A DNA stretch of 64,000 bases from the NCBI RefSeq assembly GCF_000224145.3, contig NC_020170.2:588718-652717 (forward strand), read 5' to 3'. Shown piece by piece: positions 34,001 through 63,659 of this stretch. Below the pieces are notes generated by a model. That model saw only the letters and a list, made by a program, of their open reading frames with translations, did no database searches and was not told where the DNA came from. A program made the position numbers and the translations under genes. The DNA comes from Ciona intestinalis (Eukaryota > Chordata > Ascidiacea > Phlebobranchia > Cionidae). Within the stretch, counting starts at the first letter, position 1. Each line of letters begins with the position of its first letter.

Positions 34001-35666
34001 AGACATGTTTTACTTACACACTAAACACCTATGTCAGGTTAGATATGGCTGTTTTTATACACCAAAGATCAAACACATTTTACCTTCTTAAGCTGCCTGT
34101 CAAAGTAAAAAAAACATGTGTGTTCTTATCAAACAGACATGAGTCCTATATATACTTTAATATTCTGATTATGCATTTTGAAACATAAATATTATGTCAT
34201 TACACAATGACAATGGCTGTAAACAAACCTTTGGTGTGCACAAATATGAAATCATCCAAACCGATTTGTGCCCCAAGCAATCTCTCCATATCACACTTGT
34301 GAGTGTTCAATGTACAGAAGATTATCTATGTTAAAAACAGATCTTTCAACATCAAATCATGACAAAGTGCGTAAACTCTATATTAATCTATATTTGCTTG
34401 TTAGTTACAAAATATTTTTAGGATTCAGGCTGAACTTTAAGACCATAAATTTTGGAACCATGTATGTTAGTTCAGATAACTAAACAATTTATGACAATTT
34501 TATTTTAAAATTTTTTCAGAATGGTGTTTTGGTTAACTTAAAATAAATATCAGTCCCAGTAAACCTATGCAAGGCATATAATATCAATATTTATTTATTA
34601 TTTAAGACTAAATGAGCATGACTTTCACTTCTCATATGAAGAGTGGAGTTAGTTTTATGAAGAGAGTTTTTGTTTTTAAATAAATAAATGTATTTAACCA
34701 TCCTCTGTTAAAACCAACCATGTCTTTACCCAAACGTGCAACATTATTAAAAAAATTAAAAGGAAGCTTTTTAACATGAAAATAAAAAACATCGACCTTT
34801 GATTCAAATGAAATTTATCAACAATTGACTAATTATTTTAAAATATGCCATTTAGATCCATTCTTATGCAAATTTTAAATTAGTGGCAAAAAATAGGCTG
34901 CAGGGTACTGTACTGGTGTTAAACTAATCATCAACAGACAGCTAATGGCACATTGACTTGGCAAAGTGGTGAACCAAATTTAATCATTTTTCATTAAGGG
35001 ATTAATATTTCTTAAATAGTTTATTGGTTTCTTTTACCTCTGAAACAGGAATATTAAAAGCTTCAGAAAGTTTCTTGTAAAGTTCTTTAACGTTTGAAAA
35101 ACCTTCAATACTTGCTGTTGGGCTTCCTTGAGCAAGCTGCATTATACAGTTGATAAGTTATACATTAAAACAGAATTTTAATTTTTGTTTAATAAACCCC
35201 ATTTTTGTCGAAAAGACTAATAAAGTCATTTTTACACCTTAATTGACGTACCTTGGTTAAATGATAGACTAAACTTCCTTATAAAATGTTGAATTAACTA
35301 GAACATTGTGAGTTTATGTTTGGGTTCAACAAATAACAATCACTAACACTTTTTCATACGGTTAATTTCCTCCATTTATTTTTGGATAACTATTTTAGTA
35401 ATAGAAGAGATAAGTATATCTCTCTCTCTATAAATATAATAAATATATATATCATACAACTCAAGTGGTCTACATTTTGTAAAAGATAATACTAGCAATT
35501 AGCAATACACTGTTAAGTTTAATATAATAACCTGTGCATTGAAAACCAGTTTTTGTTTCACAGCATTATCTTCAAGAGAAGCTGTTACAGCTGGTGCTGG
35601 TGGTGGTTGAGGTTTGGTTGCCACCACTTTGTCTTTCTTTTTACGAAAGAGACTGCTGAACGGCAT
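31034..35666 (-). CDS. GIPC: GIPC family PDZ adaptor protein, complete
   Basis: GIPC proteins link membrane cargo, bound through the PDZ domain, to myosin VI through the C-terminal GH2 domain. Eight exons in phase: 35666-35532, 35136-35038, 34325-34229, 33924-33827, 32830-32659, 32113-32001, 31665-31584, 31188-31034; 316 residues, the usual GIPC size. The N terminus is basic then proline-rich; GH1 has [16 protein letters not shown] and [11 protein letters not shown]; the PDZ starts near residue 111 with the ligand loop ALGLTI (124-129) and [14 protein letters not shown]. Then [15 protein letters not shown] and the GH2 blocks [26 protein letters not shown] and FDVWG. The ATG follows a gtaag acceptor-like site directly. 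A frame that extends exon 8 upstream (31034-31222) is excluded because the shorter start aligns with the family without an insertion. Confidence 0.95.
32189..32348. mobile_element. Palindromic MITE copy, internally deleted
   Basis: tataaagtagggtgggggaa to cgcccaccctactata, about 160 bp; the part just before the right end is missing. It lies in GIPC intron 5. Confidence 0.75.
32565..32625 (-). mobile_element. SINE head fragment
   Basis: Reads ggtggcaacattgggccttg, aacctaaaacctttggttg, a diverged reverse copy of the tRNA-like head. Confidence 0.45.
32866..32955 (-). mobile_element. SINE tail fragment
   Basis: Reads cctcaggtggcggggcaaca, agagtcgttttaaca and cacctca, a diverged reverse copy of the SINE tail. 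Confidence 0.45.
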
Positions 35667-36723
35667 CTTACGCAATGTTTTGTTTATTCAATACAAATAT
35701 GTCATCTACTATTAATAAAGAACCAGTCTTTATTTGGCACACACGATTTTGAATTCAACCTGCGGTAACAACAGCATGAGTTTCAAAAATTATTGACCTA
35801 AATAAACCATGAATTATTAAGTAAAGCATATGTTTATTTAGTAATTCTATCATAGCAACCATAGCACCAGCCTAACATTCAAGCGATACATATATTTAAA
35901 ATCATCATCATTGTGTGGGTAAACGGTAAATAATGAATATGTAGGTGAACAATTATGAGATAGCTGACAACAGCATTTTAATTGAAGCAGACTTGTGGGT
36001 TGGTGTTATTTTAAACATCTTGTGCCGGATTAAGAGTTACCACATAAATAGACATATTATGTCATTTGTCAATACGACTAATAAACCTAGTATCCTCTGA
36101 TTAAGACTAACGTGTGATTTCTAGTAATGCCTAAATCATTAAAAACGTAGGTAAAAAGCAATTATGGGTAATAAAATGACATAGAAAATTAAGTATTTCA
36201 TACCAAAACTGGTTTGCAGATTATTCTTAACACACCATACGGTACAATACAATAAATTGCTTAAGATATATTTGGGGACGATAAGTTACGAAAGTAACTG
36301 TCCGAAGTTATAGGGCAGTTAGCCGGTATTCCCCGTGGGGCGACGACGGCGACGTTACAGGTTAAGCAACACATTATAGTAGGTTTGGTGGATGATCATT
36401 TTTCACTATAAACTAAAGCTGATCTAAAATACATTCAGAAACCTTTTACCAACCACAGTTTTGATACTACTCCTAACACTTCACAAGAGTACTTAGCCTA
36501 CACAGCTTCCATAGCAATACAATATAATCAGACAGCTTATGTGACAAATTTCATGCCAGAAATAATTACGTCATCAATGCAGTGTTGCTCGGTATGTAAT
36601 AAAAATTCTACAATATATATACATGAAAGCACATTGCTAGTGAAAAAGCATGTACCATCATAAAATAATTTTTTAAGAAGATGTGTATACAACTCTTTAA
36701 ACTTTTGTTAAATTAAAAAGTTG

Positions 36724-36995
36724 AATGAATGAATGCAACTTACATTATCCTAGCGTGGCCGGAAAACGTCAGTCGTGTTAATACACCTCGTGCGTCACCA
36801 AGTTACTTTGTAGGTGAATTTTTTTATGTATGGCTGATAATTTGGAAAACACATTAGTAACCACTGGGTTGAAGCAATTGCCGTTTTGCCCAAGGACACA
36901 TACGCGATACGTCCATAATGAAAGCAGCGACGAGGCTTGAATCCATTACCTCTTGGTTACAGGCAGGCGCACTAATCTCTTTGCCACGCCACCGG
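36724..36995 (-). mobile_element. tRNA-derived SINE, minus orientation
   Basis: From tatcctagcgtggccggaaa to ttgccacgccaccgg with the family middle (ttgaagcaattgccgttttg). Confidence 0.8.
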
Positions 36996-37493
36996 AAGCT
37001 ACACTAGTTAACCACAGAAAGTACATCATTGACACTTGTGCAACTCTCACACAATCTCCGTTATTGGTGATGTAATTTTGATAATTAGATTGTACCGATA
37101 AAACATTTCTTTCATTTTCTGCAAATGTAAAACTCACTTGTCACATCATTCTGTTTGTAGTTTCAATTTTAACAAATAAGCGTGAAGTTCAGTACAGTAC
37201 ATATATACATACACTCTATCATGGTAATTAACCTGACAATCATTAAGTTATTAAGTTATTGCACGTGCGAAGATATATCGTTAATACATTATGCGATTTC
37301 TCCTAATAACAATTCGTTGATAAACGACCCAACGATTCTGACACGAACTCTCAGTACTTTTGATTTTGCCACTGCTATGAGAAACTCGATGATAAGCTAG
37401 TGATGGCAAGGATTTAGAGATAATTACTTAAACTACTGATGATTCCTTTGCAATTTTATGTAATAACACCGACGGTCAAACCTTCTATACTAA

Positions 37494-37605
37494 TATAGTA
37501 GGGTGGGGAAAAATGGGACACCTTTTTATTCTATTTTCTCGTCCAAGTAGTAAGCACAGAATATTTAAAGAAATGAAACCGTATCCTCATATTTTTTCAT
37601 ATATT
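37494..37605. mobile_element. Palindromic MITE, left half only
   Basis: Starts tatagtagggtggggaaaaa, atgggacacc; similarity stops after about 110 bases, roughly 110 bases before the N gap. Confidence 0.6.
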
Positions 37606-37717
37606 TTGATAAGAAAATAAAATGTATGTGGTTGAATTAAACAACTTATATTATAAATTATTTTATACTCATTATATATAAACTTTAAAAAAGACAGTGT
37701 TAGATTTCTATGACTGT

Positions 37718-37767
37718 NNNNNNNNNNNNNNNNNNNNNNNNNNNNNNNNNNNNNNNNNNNNNNNNNN
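37718..37767. other. Assembly gap (50 N)
   Basis: Placeholder run of 50 N upstream of FBH1; true length unknown. Confidence 0.98.
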
Positions 37768-37824
37768 GGTTAATGATATCCCGTTCAGCCGATGACAGGC
37801 CCAAATCGATTCCCTTTTATCGCA

Positions 37825-37931
37825 TGACGTCACACTGCTGTCACGTGATTCTGTCCGCTATATAATTCGCCTTTTCCCTAACACAAAAATGAATAACGAG
37901 AAACCACTATCGGCACTGAGACCTCGAGGTC
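37825..37931. promoter_or_regulatory. Candidate FBH1-side promoter elements (CRE, E-box, palindrome)
   Basis: A perfect CRE palindrome TGACGTCA (37825-37832), an E-box palindrome TCACGTGA (37841-37848), and a 12-bp palindrome GACCTCGAGGTC (37920-37931) lie within 110 bases, 380-490 bases upstream of the FBH1 ATG. Their spacing fits a proximal promoter; function is inference. Confidence 0.35.
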
Positions 37932-38309
37932 AGTCTAGGTTCATGGCGGGCTCTTACGAGCCTTAGCCCAGCCGTCAAGTAAGCTTTTGCCCGATACCGT
38001 ATCGTGTACTTGTATACCAGAAAAAGGAATAAAACATAGCAAGATATCATGAACTGTTTGGTTTCTGGTTATAAAAGCAATTAGTACTACAGTAGATATA
38101 GCACCCCGCTGAAGCCTGTATATGAAGTCGGATCAGCACGGAGTCATATAATCCAACCAGCGATCCTGTATATTCAGTGGGGGCTATACTGCCATACTCT
38201 GCAGACTGGATATATCTTGTGTTTTAATTTTGAATATATTTAAGAGAAACTAGTGAGTAAGGGTTAAGTTACAGCAAATGTACCTTTGTTTGTTTAAGTT
38301 CTAAAACAA

Positions 38310-55963
<17,654 letters not shown>

Positions 55964-56630
55964 AGTGCCCAATCCGATGTTAAAAATATTCTACGCAAAA
56001 CATTTGTTGTTGACTTTGTGTTTTGGTATTCATTATCTTGCTTTAATTCATTAAGACTGACCTTTAAATAACGTTGGCTAATCAGTGTTTTCATACTCAT
56101 CGGTGTATTAAACATGTGCTTCTTTTTCTTGGCGCTCTCCAAATGTTAAGCGTTAATTAAAATCAAAGATCTTATTTTTAAAATTCCGTTTTACACACCT
56201 TTTATAAAAAAGCATTCACCAAAATAATTAAACTTTGAAAAAACAACCAACATTTCCAAACCATTGCAGTATAGGCGGACTAATCCCAATCAACCGACTG
56301 AATCGGTGGGTATTTATACTTGAATGCAATAAACGTTAGAATTTATGTTTTATATTTCACTGCCTTTTTACAGTTTGTAATGTAATTTTATAATAATTTT
56401 CTTTTCTTCACATTGTGCATGTTACTTTCTTTCTCACTGTAATTTCGTGATCTTCTTTAAAGGAAACAAATGCGGAAGAACCAGTTTTGATGTGATCAAA
56501 TTTATTTCTGTACAAACCAAGTCACGGAAAAGTTAAAATTTTAAGCTTACACTATTACAGAAACACAAATAAAACCTGGAATGATTAAACAAACAACTCG
56601 AACATTAGCACATCAAATTATTAGCTACGA

Positions 56631-56818
56631 TATAGTATGGTGGGGGAAGATGGGACACCTTTAACACATAATATCCAAATATCCTCATCGTGTTTTAATC
56701 GATTAACAACGGTCTATGGTTGTCGTGATAATATGGTTTTATAATTCTTCGAATGTTTTTTGTTTACTACCAAAAAGTGGAACTAAAATGAAAGGTCCAA
56801 TCTTCCCCTATTCTGTCA
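56631..56818. mobile_element. Palindromic MITE copy
   Basis: Starts tatagtatggtgggggaaga; ends with a worn aaaggtccaatcttccccta. Confidence 0.75.
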
Positions 56819-57050
56819 AATGATATCGTGACCTCTTATGTTACATCCATCTTCGCCATCGAATTGATAGGTGCCTATAACCTTAAATTCAAGCACATCT
56901 ACGCCTCGCATACTTTTCACCCTATTTGTACTGTTAAATAATTTGGACGCGGGCCTTATGTACATTAACTATTCGTATAATTAACGGCACCTGTAAAAAT
57001 AATAATTAGCTTTACTTAAGAATCTTCAATGTCAACATTTGTAATCAAAA

Positions 57051-57240
57051 TATAGTAGGATGGGGGAAGATGGGACACCTTTCCATTATATTTCTCGTCA
57101 CATTTGGTGGTAAATAAAGAATTTTAAAATCTTATCCTCACGAGTCACGGCTCCCATAGACCGTTGTTAATTGTTTAAACCACAATCAGGATATTTGGAT
57201 AAAATGTGCTAAAGGTGTCCCATCTTCCCCAGTTCTATAT
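57051..57240. mobile_element. Palindromic MITE copy
   Basis: Starts tatagtaggatgggggaaga; ends aaaggtgtcccatcttcccc, agttctata. Confidence 0.78.
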
Positions 57241-58494
57241 GTTTTAACCTATAGTTGATAGAAACCAATCACTGTTGGTGAGTAGAACAAGACGCGCGGT
57301 TGTTTGCGCATGCCTTGTTCTACATCAGTATTAGTGACAGAACATATACTTTCGTGGACAATAGATGAAATACTTTATAGATTCTCCATAGTATTTACAA
57401 ATCACGAAATACGTATATGTGTACACTAGTGAATATTTCGTCTTATATGTAAATGAGCCACTTCCGAAACTAAAATTGGTTCCGTGTTTTATACTGGCAT
57501 CTGATTGGTTGGCAAGTGGTCACATGGTTTCACAATTGGACAACACAGCAGGTTGTTCTATTCCTGCTTGCCTGCACAACGTGCGATCCCAGGTCACCAT
57601 GGAAATCTGTTTGATGAAATGTAAAAGAATTTGTAGCTTCTGTATTCAAATAACTCCGTATTTCGCTACAGGTCGCTCAGGCGTTCTTATTGTTTTCCAC
57701 TTCATTAAGTTTAAATTTCAGCGCTACGTTGATACGCCCACCGCCAGGATCGACAAACTAAAAGAGACGAACCGAACAAACAAGAGAACGAGGAACGCCA
57801 ACTAAAAATAGAACGAAATTGCCCGAGGTACTTTACGTCTACTGGCGCAACCACGTTTTTGAAATTCTTTTTCGATGACAATTGGATGGCGGAAACGTTT
57901 TGTACATTTCCATCATTGGTGCTTTGATGCATAACCACTATCACAAGCAACATATTATTTCTCCATGGTTACTTCCTAGGTCAAAGGAAGGCTAACTGCT
58001 GCGTGTTGACCTGAGTGTGTTTTAAGGTGGTTTAACTTACAGTTTAGGACTAGTTATATTTTTTTTACTGGAAGTCTGCATTATCAATGCGGATCGTATT
58101 TACACTTCGTTCGAGGGTGGACACAGTCGTGAAGTAGTTTGTAAGCTCAAGCATTTTCGGACATGATAAAGGCATGCAACTTTCGCATGCCTGCACCACA
58201 TCTGGACATGAATCGGCTTTTCCAGCATTACGGAAACGAAAATTACGACGGAAAAGTCAAGTGCACATAAAATGCAAATAACCATCTGGTGCGCGCAATG
58301 AATGGGTACTTATTGGTGATTGTATTACCGCGTAAACATTGTGTACAAACCAACTGACGAACGGTTAATGGTGAACAGGTCTCCACATTATTTCTGGAAA
58401 ACTGGGAACAAATCCTAATTATCAGAATAAACATGCAGAAATGTGACGTTTTTGTTTCGTTTCCAATGTTGTTGCGTGACGCACTGGTTCGATG

Positions 58495-58530
58495 TCACGT
58501 GACGCGTGCATAGCTCTATGACGTGCACGT
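58495..58530. promoter_or_regulatory. Candidate E-box/CRE-like motif cluster
   Basis: tcacgtgacgcgtgc and atgacgtgcacgtgcc place two CACGTG-type cores and two ACGTG-type half sites within 36 bases in otherwise unique DNA. Confidence 0.3.
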
Positions 58531-58621
58531 GCCTGCATAACATTCGAAACAGTGACATCACAGAAAATACTTCATTGTCATTTTTTGTCTGAACCCGGAA
58601 GTTAGTACGTGCCTAAACCTT

Positions 58622-58677
58622 GGGAGGTAGCCATCAAAATGCTAAAATTATAAAAAGTATTTTGATGGGAAACTCCC
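58622..58677. repeat. Imperfect hairpin
   Basis: CCATCAAAAT (58631-58640) pairs with ATTTTGATGG (58659-58668), flanked by GGGAG (58622-58626) and CTCCC (58673-58677); the loop is 18 bases with a small internal mismatch. Confidence 0.6.
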
Positions 58678-59176
58678 GCGACTTACACGTTGTGAAGCAC
58701 TAAACTGAACGTTTCTCATTCAACTACAAAACTATACAAAACAACACTTAGTTCTCGGAACTGTTAAGTTTGTTGCGCAACAATTTCCCAAACGAAAGTG
58801 ATTTCATAGCAGGTTGCGACACATTGACGAAATCAACGCCACAATCCGACCTACATCCTTGTTTACATTATTCACATTATGAGAATATTTTTTACATTCG
58901 TGGCAAACATTAACCTTTGCAACTGCAAATTTGTGAGACGTATTCTGTAACTCGCTCAACAACTCCTACAGGCTTTACAGCTCTGCCAATAAAAAAATAA
59001 ATACTAAATACATGCCCTTATCATCACATTGTTATGCATGGGTAATTTTAATAAACAATTCATTCATAACACCTTAATTAATAACCTAGGACACGTGGCA
59101 TACTTGCAGGCTAAAAACTCATCTAAACAAGCCACGCGCTTTACCTTTTCTCTTTATACCACTCATTGTGTTAAGC

Positions 59177-59240
59177 GGGAATTTCCCCTATGACGCGCAT
59201 TACGAATGATGGTGTAAGAATGTCACGTGACCAAGTCGCG
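59177..59240. promoter_or_regulatory. Candidate regulatory module (kB-like palindrome, E-box)
   Basis: GGGAATTTCCC (59177-59187) is a perfect 11-bp palindrome matching the Rel/NF-kB consensus; TCACGTGA follows at 59223-59230 and tacgtcag shortly after. Function is inference. Confidence 0.3.
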
Positions 59241-61112
59241 TGATCATTACGTCAGTGAGAATCGTTTCTCGAGAACAGTTCCTCTTTCGAGCCCAACGAA
59301 ACGTTGGCCGTACGATTGGTTTGAAATTCGATCAGGGCCAACAACATCTACAATGAAACCTTTGAAATAATTTGATTAGAAGTGTTTTACACAAACATAT
59401 TTTTTTGTTAATTCGGTATTTTATCTAACAAACAGTTTCCAGAAAGCACACGCACGGTATTTCAACTTTGGTAAACACAGCAAAGATAATGTATTCTTAT
59501 CAAACAATGTATTCTACCGACAAAATAAATATAGACAGTCATGTGCATAATACGGAGTGTACTTCAATATTTAAAAAGCCGCAAAACAGGTCGCTGTTTT
59601 CAGTAGCACTTGGACCCGCACTGGACAATTCTTCGATACACAGACTGTCGGTTAAAATAGTAAAAACATATAGAAAACACTTTTGTAAACCTTGTCGTGT
59701 TCGTTACATTTACTAAAACTACATAAACTCCAACAAAACATATTGACTTTAAAAACCTGTTAACAAGGTGAAGAAAAAGTAACAAAATATACTGAAATGC
59801 GTATTCAAGGGCTAAAACTATTATAGAGGAAAATACTAAACATAATATCGAGTTCTCTAATTCTAAGCTACTTACATTTTGATCGAGTACCTTTTCACAA
59901 CATCTAAATCACAGAACCTCATCAACTGGTTGTACTGTTGATGCGTGTTCTCAACCAAGGTTGTCTGCAGACTGTGTGTGGACTAGTGACGCCCGTAAGA
60001 TAAGGTTTCGTTCGAATGTTCCACGGGACTTTCCAACCCCGTTCTAGCTTTGTCCAGCACCCACGGAAAAGAGCGACCGCTTTATATAACATGTCTCCCA
60101 GACACCTGGCTGTTATTCAACCTTCTCCGCTTTACCAATGTCGGCTCCGCTACGAATGACAAAAGTACTTGTATTCAAATGAAGCAACGTATATGTTTTC
60201 AAACACCTATGCGAGGTTCGTTTTTACTCAATACAATTTCAGGTTTTGAATGTTCAGGGTTAATACCGTTTATTGTTCTGCCTATATCCGCAGTGACGTA
60301 TTTGCCCTATTTTGGCTTGTATTTCTTGGTTTTATAAATGTAAACAAAATTACCGCGACAGCTTCGTCTCGATTCCATTTTTGTTTGTGATTCTCTGGCG
60401 CCGCATAGCGGTTGGTGTTAAACTGCTAGTTTACGTTCGTGTTCGCTTTTAAAATAAATCGTTCGAATTCATTGCAACGGTCTATTCAGTGGCGTTTTAA
60501 GAAAAAAAATTTGGCTTAAACCCCTCCCTTTCTACTGTAAAACACCCCCGTTTTACAAACTTATTTAAATGTTTAAATTACCACGTACGATGTCATGTTA
60601 TTGGGTTACGACGGCGAAGCTTATTTTGCGACATAACAACATTTTATATGTGGTTAATTTTCTATCGGGTATTATAGTGGACTCCTAATTCGTGTGGGCC
60701 CCCTTGCGGCTGCGGGGTTCGCGGGGTCGATGATACGCCACTGGGTCTATTGCAGGCGTTTCCTGGATCGATAATTCGCCACCCGAGGGTTTAGTGGATG
60801 TTTAAAACGCGCACGATTAATTAAAGTGCAATTTATTTTTGGTTGTGGTTGACACAATCTTTTACTTTTAATGAGGTGGTGCGGTTTTCGAACAATTTTC
60901 GGGACAGAAAAGTTCAAGAGCAAACGAAGTTAACAAGACATTGACTGGTACAAATCGGCAGTACAATTGGACTCTGATACAGCAGAAAATGACGATAAAA
61001 ATAGTTACCAGCTCGAACGGGGTACTTGTGACGTAGCACGACACATACAAAACACCTTACCAATAAGTATTCATATATAGTCATTAAGTATGTGATCATT
61101 TAAAGCGAAACA

Positions 61113-61306
61113 TATAGTAGAGTGGGGGAAGATGTGACACCTTTTCATTTAGTTTTCTCTTTCTATTTGGTAGTAAACAAAGAACATTTAATGAAGTTTA
61201 AAACTGTAACTTCACGACTTCCATAGACCGTCGTTAATTGTTTAAAACACGATCCGGCTGTTTGGATATGTATTAAAGGTGTCTCATCTTCCCCCACCCT
61301 ACTATA
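61113..61306. mobile_element. Palindromic MITE copy, full-length
   Basis: From tatagtagagtgggggaaga to catcttcccccaccctacta, about 194 bp. Confidence 0.85.
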
Positions 61307-61801
61307 CTATTTTAAAATTCGACAGTACTTCTTAGCAGAGATTACAAATAGATATACTTGTGCAGAATACACAACTTTGCTTTGACTGTTTATACGACAT
61401 TTGTAGAAGTTTTGCTTATCCGCATATAAATCGATGAAACAGCTGATGATATCGACCGCTGACCAAATACGCTAATCAAACATGAAGCGATCAGTTCATG
61501 AGACTCACTCATGCTTTAAAAAGTAATTATTTTCCGTCACTCTGTCATGACATCGAAATATTGAAATTGATAAAATAGATTTTACTCGATGCCTGTGTTT
61601 TTAGCGACAGTGGAAGAAAATTCACATTCGACGTCGATTCTCAATTACTTACATATGTTTGTATTCGTCTATACGACAGTTGTGTATTATTTTAATAGTT
61701 GCGAGGCGATATACATTGGTAATAAGTACCAGGAAGTACCATTTTCGTAAAAAAAACGTTAATTAATTTACTAAGTTTATTTTGAAAGCTATCATATGTA
61801 T

Positions 61802-61984
61802 GTATAGAACTGCGGGTTAAGACGCATTTAGCAAACAATATTAAAATACCCTGATGTTTTAATCAAACAACGGTCGACGGAAGTCGTGAAGATATGTTTT
61901 TTTAATTCTTTGATTATTTTTTGTGTACTACCAAAACGAGAAAGTACAATAAGGTTTCCCATCTCCCCCCACCCTACTATATAT
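61802..61984. mobile_element. Palindromic MITE copy, left end worn
   Basis: The right end is clear (catctccccccaccctacta); the left end is reduced to a diverged block with the cgcatttagc word. Confidence 0.7.
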
Positions 61985-62342
61985 CAAATACAGTATCAAC
62001 AAAATATTGATGTTCCACTATTAGTTCAGAATACACATCACATACGGCTGTGTTTACTTGCTTTAATTACTTTTAGCCGCCCTACATTCTAGTTATTTCA
62101 TAGCAGCAACGGAAATTTAAGATTTAAACGAAAGCAGTATTTAATTTCGTCATCAAAGGGCAGCCAGACGCTGCTTAGTTAAACAGAAATCAATATGAAA
62201 TAAAAGTAATGTCATTAGGGCTTTGTTTTACCACCCAACGATATTGCTTGTTGTCGAGACAGCACTGAAGCCAATATTAATTACTCATGTGTAAACGTTG
62301 GTTTATTGAATTTTTCAACTGTGGTTTGAGACTGGTAAACAC

Positions 62343-62728
62343 TATAGAAGGATGGGGGAAGATGGAATACTTTTTATTTCTCGTCCCATTTGGTAGTAAA
62401 CAAAGAACATTCAAAGTATAGTGGGGTGGGGGCAGATGGGACACCTTTAGCACGAAATATATAAATATCCTGATCGTATTTTAAACAATTACCAATGGTC
62501 TATGAAAGTCGCGAGGACAAGGTTTTATAATTCCTTGAATGTTTTTTGTTTGCTACCAAAATGTACGAGAAAATAAAATGAAAATGTGTCCCATCTTCCC
62601 CCATCCTACCATATAATAAAACCTTATCCTTGCTACTCTAAAGAAACCGTTGTTTATTGTTTAAAATGCAATTGGTATATTCGGAAATTATGTGCTAAAG
62701 GTGTCCCATCTCGTCCCACCCTACTATA
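62343..62728. mobile_element. Palindromic MITE with a second copy of the family inserted in it
   Basis: The outer copy starts tatagaaggatgggggaaga, runs to gaacattcaaag (62416), and resumes at taaaaccttatccttgctac to end cccaccctactata. Between them a complete inner copy (62417-62614) runs tatagtggggtgggggcaga to ccccatcctaccatata. TA bounds the inner copy on both sides, which fits a TA target site. Confidence 0.85.
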
Positions 62729-62818
62729 GATTATTTTGATGTTATATAATAATATCACTACAATTGCTTAAGTCTACGAACCTGTTGCATTACGCGGTTT
62801 GTACATTCGGTTAGTCTA

Positions 62819-62824
62819 TTTATT
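62819..62824 (-). terminator. Polyadenylation signal AATAAA of UNCX
   Basis: AATAAA on the minus strand, about 130 bases after the UNCX stop codon. Confidence 0.5.
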
Positions 62825-62952
62825 ATTATATGTACAGATATATAACTTCAATTAACAATCATTGTTTACATTTCTTACGATATTGGCAGTAATTTTGCAA
62901 ACATTTCAACAAAAATGAACTTGAATATTAAGAAACTATCAATCGTATAATA

Positions 62953-63659
62953 TCATTGCTTGCCTTTGTTAAGCGCGTTGGAAAACGAGTCAGAGAATAC
63001 ACGTAATTGTAATTGGTATTGCTGGTAGAGTCGCGTATAGTTGTTTAAATCTGCAGCTGTGCTTTCCTGAAGCTCTTTCGGGATGTTTGGGAAGAGTGAG
63101 AATATGCTGCTTCTCCGTATAAACTCAGCGAACAAAGGGGAACTTTGCATGGGTAAATTCCCGAAACTGCTACTTGGTGACGTAAGGGTACCACTCGTAC
63201 CTGGCACGTGGTTAAAGAATTGAGGTTTTGCGATTTTGTTTTTGTAAAGAATATTTTCAATTGAGTGGGAATTTCGTGAACCAGGCGTCATGGGATTTGC
63301 ATCAGACATTTCTTTACGTCCGTCGGTCATCTGATTATCGTTTTCGATTGAAAGGGGCGAACCTAAGGTTTCATTCTCACTGATCTTCAACTCATGATTG
63401 ATACTTTGTGGAGGTTGATTTACCAACCACGGAAGCAAAATGTTGTTTTTTGCATTCAGTGAGTCGCAACATGTTTTTTGAATAATATTTCTATCTTTAC
63501 ATGAATCGTTGTGAGGTGAGATCGAATCTTGGTTATTTGATGTTTTTCTGCCTTGCTTCTCATTCAAGCTGCTTTTACAATTGCAATCTTGTTTTCGCTT
63601 TTTTCTTTCTTGTTTCATTTTTTCTCGTCGCTCGATTTCACTTGGGTCCATCGGCTCAC
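62953..63659 (-). CDS. UNCX: UNCX (unc-4 homeobox) last exon
   Basis: Unc-4 family homeodomain proteins are paired-like transcriptional repressors in neurons and somitic tissue. The exon starts at an aaatag acceptor (phase 1) and encodes 234 residues to TGA 62955-62953. It opens GEPMDPSEIERREK then KKRKQ, the conserved block that follows the homeodomain in UNCX (CSGEPMDP-EIERRE). A Groucho-type eh1-like motif HSIENIL lies at 63267-63247, with His where Phe is usual. The middle is Ser, Asn and Pro-rich and likely disordered; the end holds NIPKELQESTAADLNNYTRL and a Gln/Leu-rich short helix. It is spliced to the exon at 63921. Confidence 0.9.

Larger units (their letters stand above)
35667..38309. 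other. Divergent intergenic region between GIPC and FBH1
   Basis: 2.6 kb holding both promoters, one SINE, one MITE fragment and an N gap (separate entries). No coding exon is supported. The last 550 bases are less A+T-rich and contain several short palindromes. Confidence 0.55.
55964..62952. other. Large gene-poor region between FBH1 and UNCX
   Basis: 7 kb between convergent genes. It holds at least six MITE copies (separate entries), some G+C-richer unique DNA at 58.4-60.1 kb with several transcription-factor-like motifs, and an AATAAA on the minus strand (62819-62824) for UNCX. Open frames of 60-128 residues at 57419-57805, 59468-59716 and 60050-60337 lack family or splice support. Confidence 0.55.

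Noticed and set aside
37780-38220. G+C-richer block upstream of FBH1 considered as a small nuclear RNA gene
   Set aside because: No Sm site, no family sequence and no terminator pattern; more likely promoter and 5' leader DNA.
57419-57805. 128-residue plus-strand frame in the gene-poor region
   Set aside because: A mixture of unrelated-looking segments with no family match; a ttcag acceptor inside gives only a short basic tail.
59468-60337. Frames of 82 and 95 residues near 59.5 and 60.1 kb
   Set aside because: No motif, no splice partners, and overlapping frames on the other strand.
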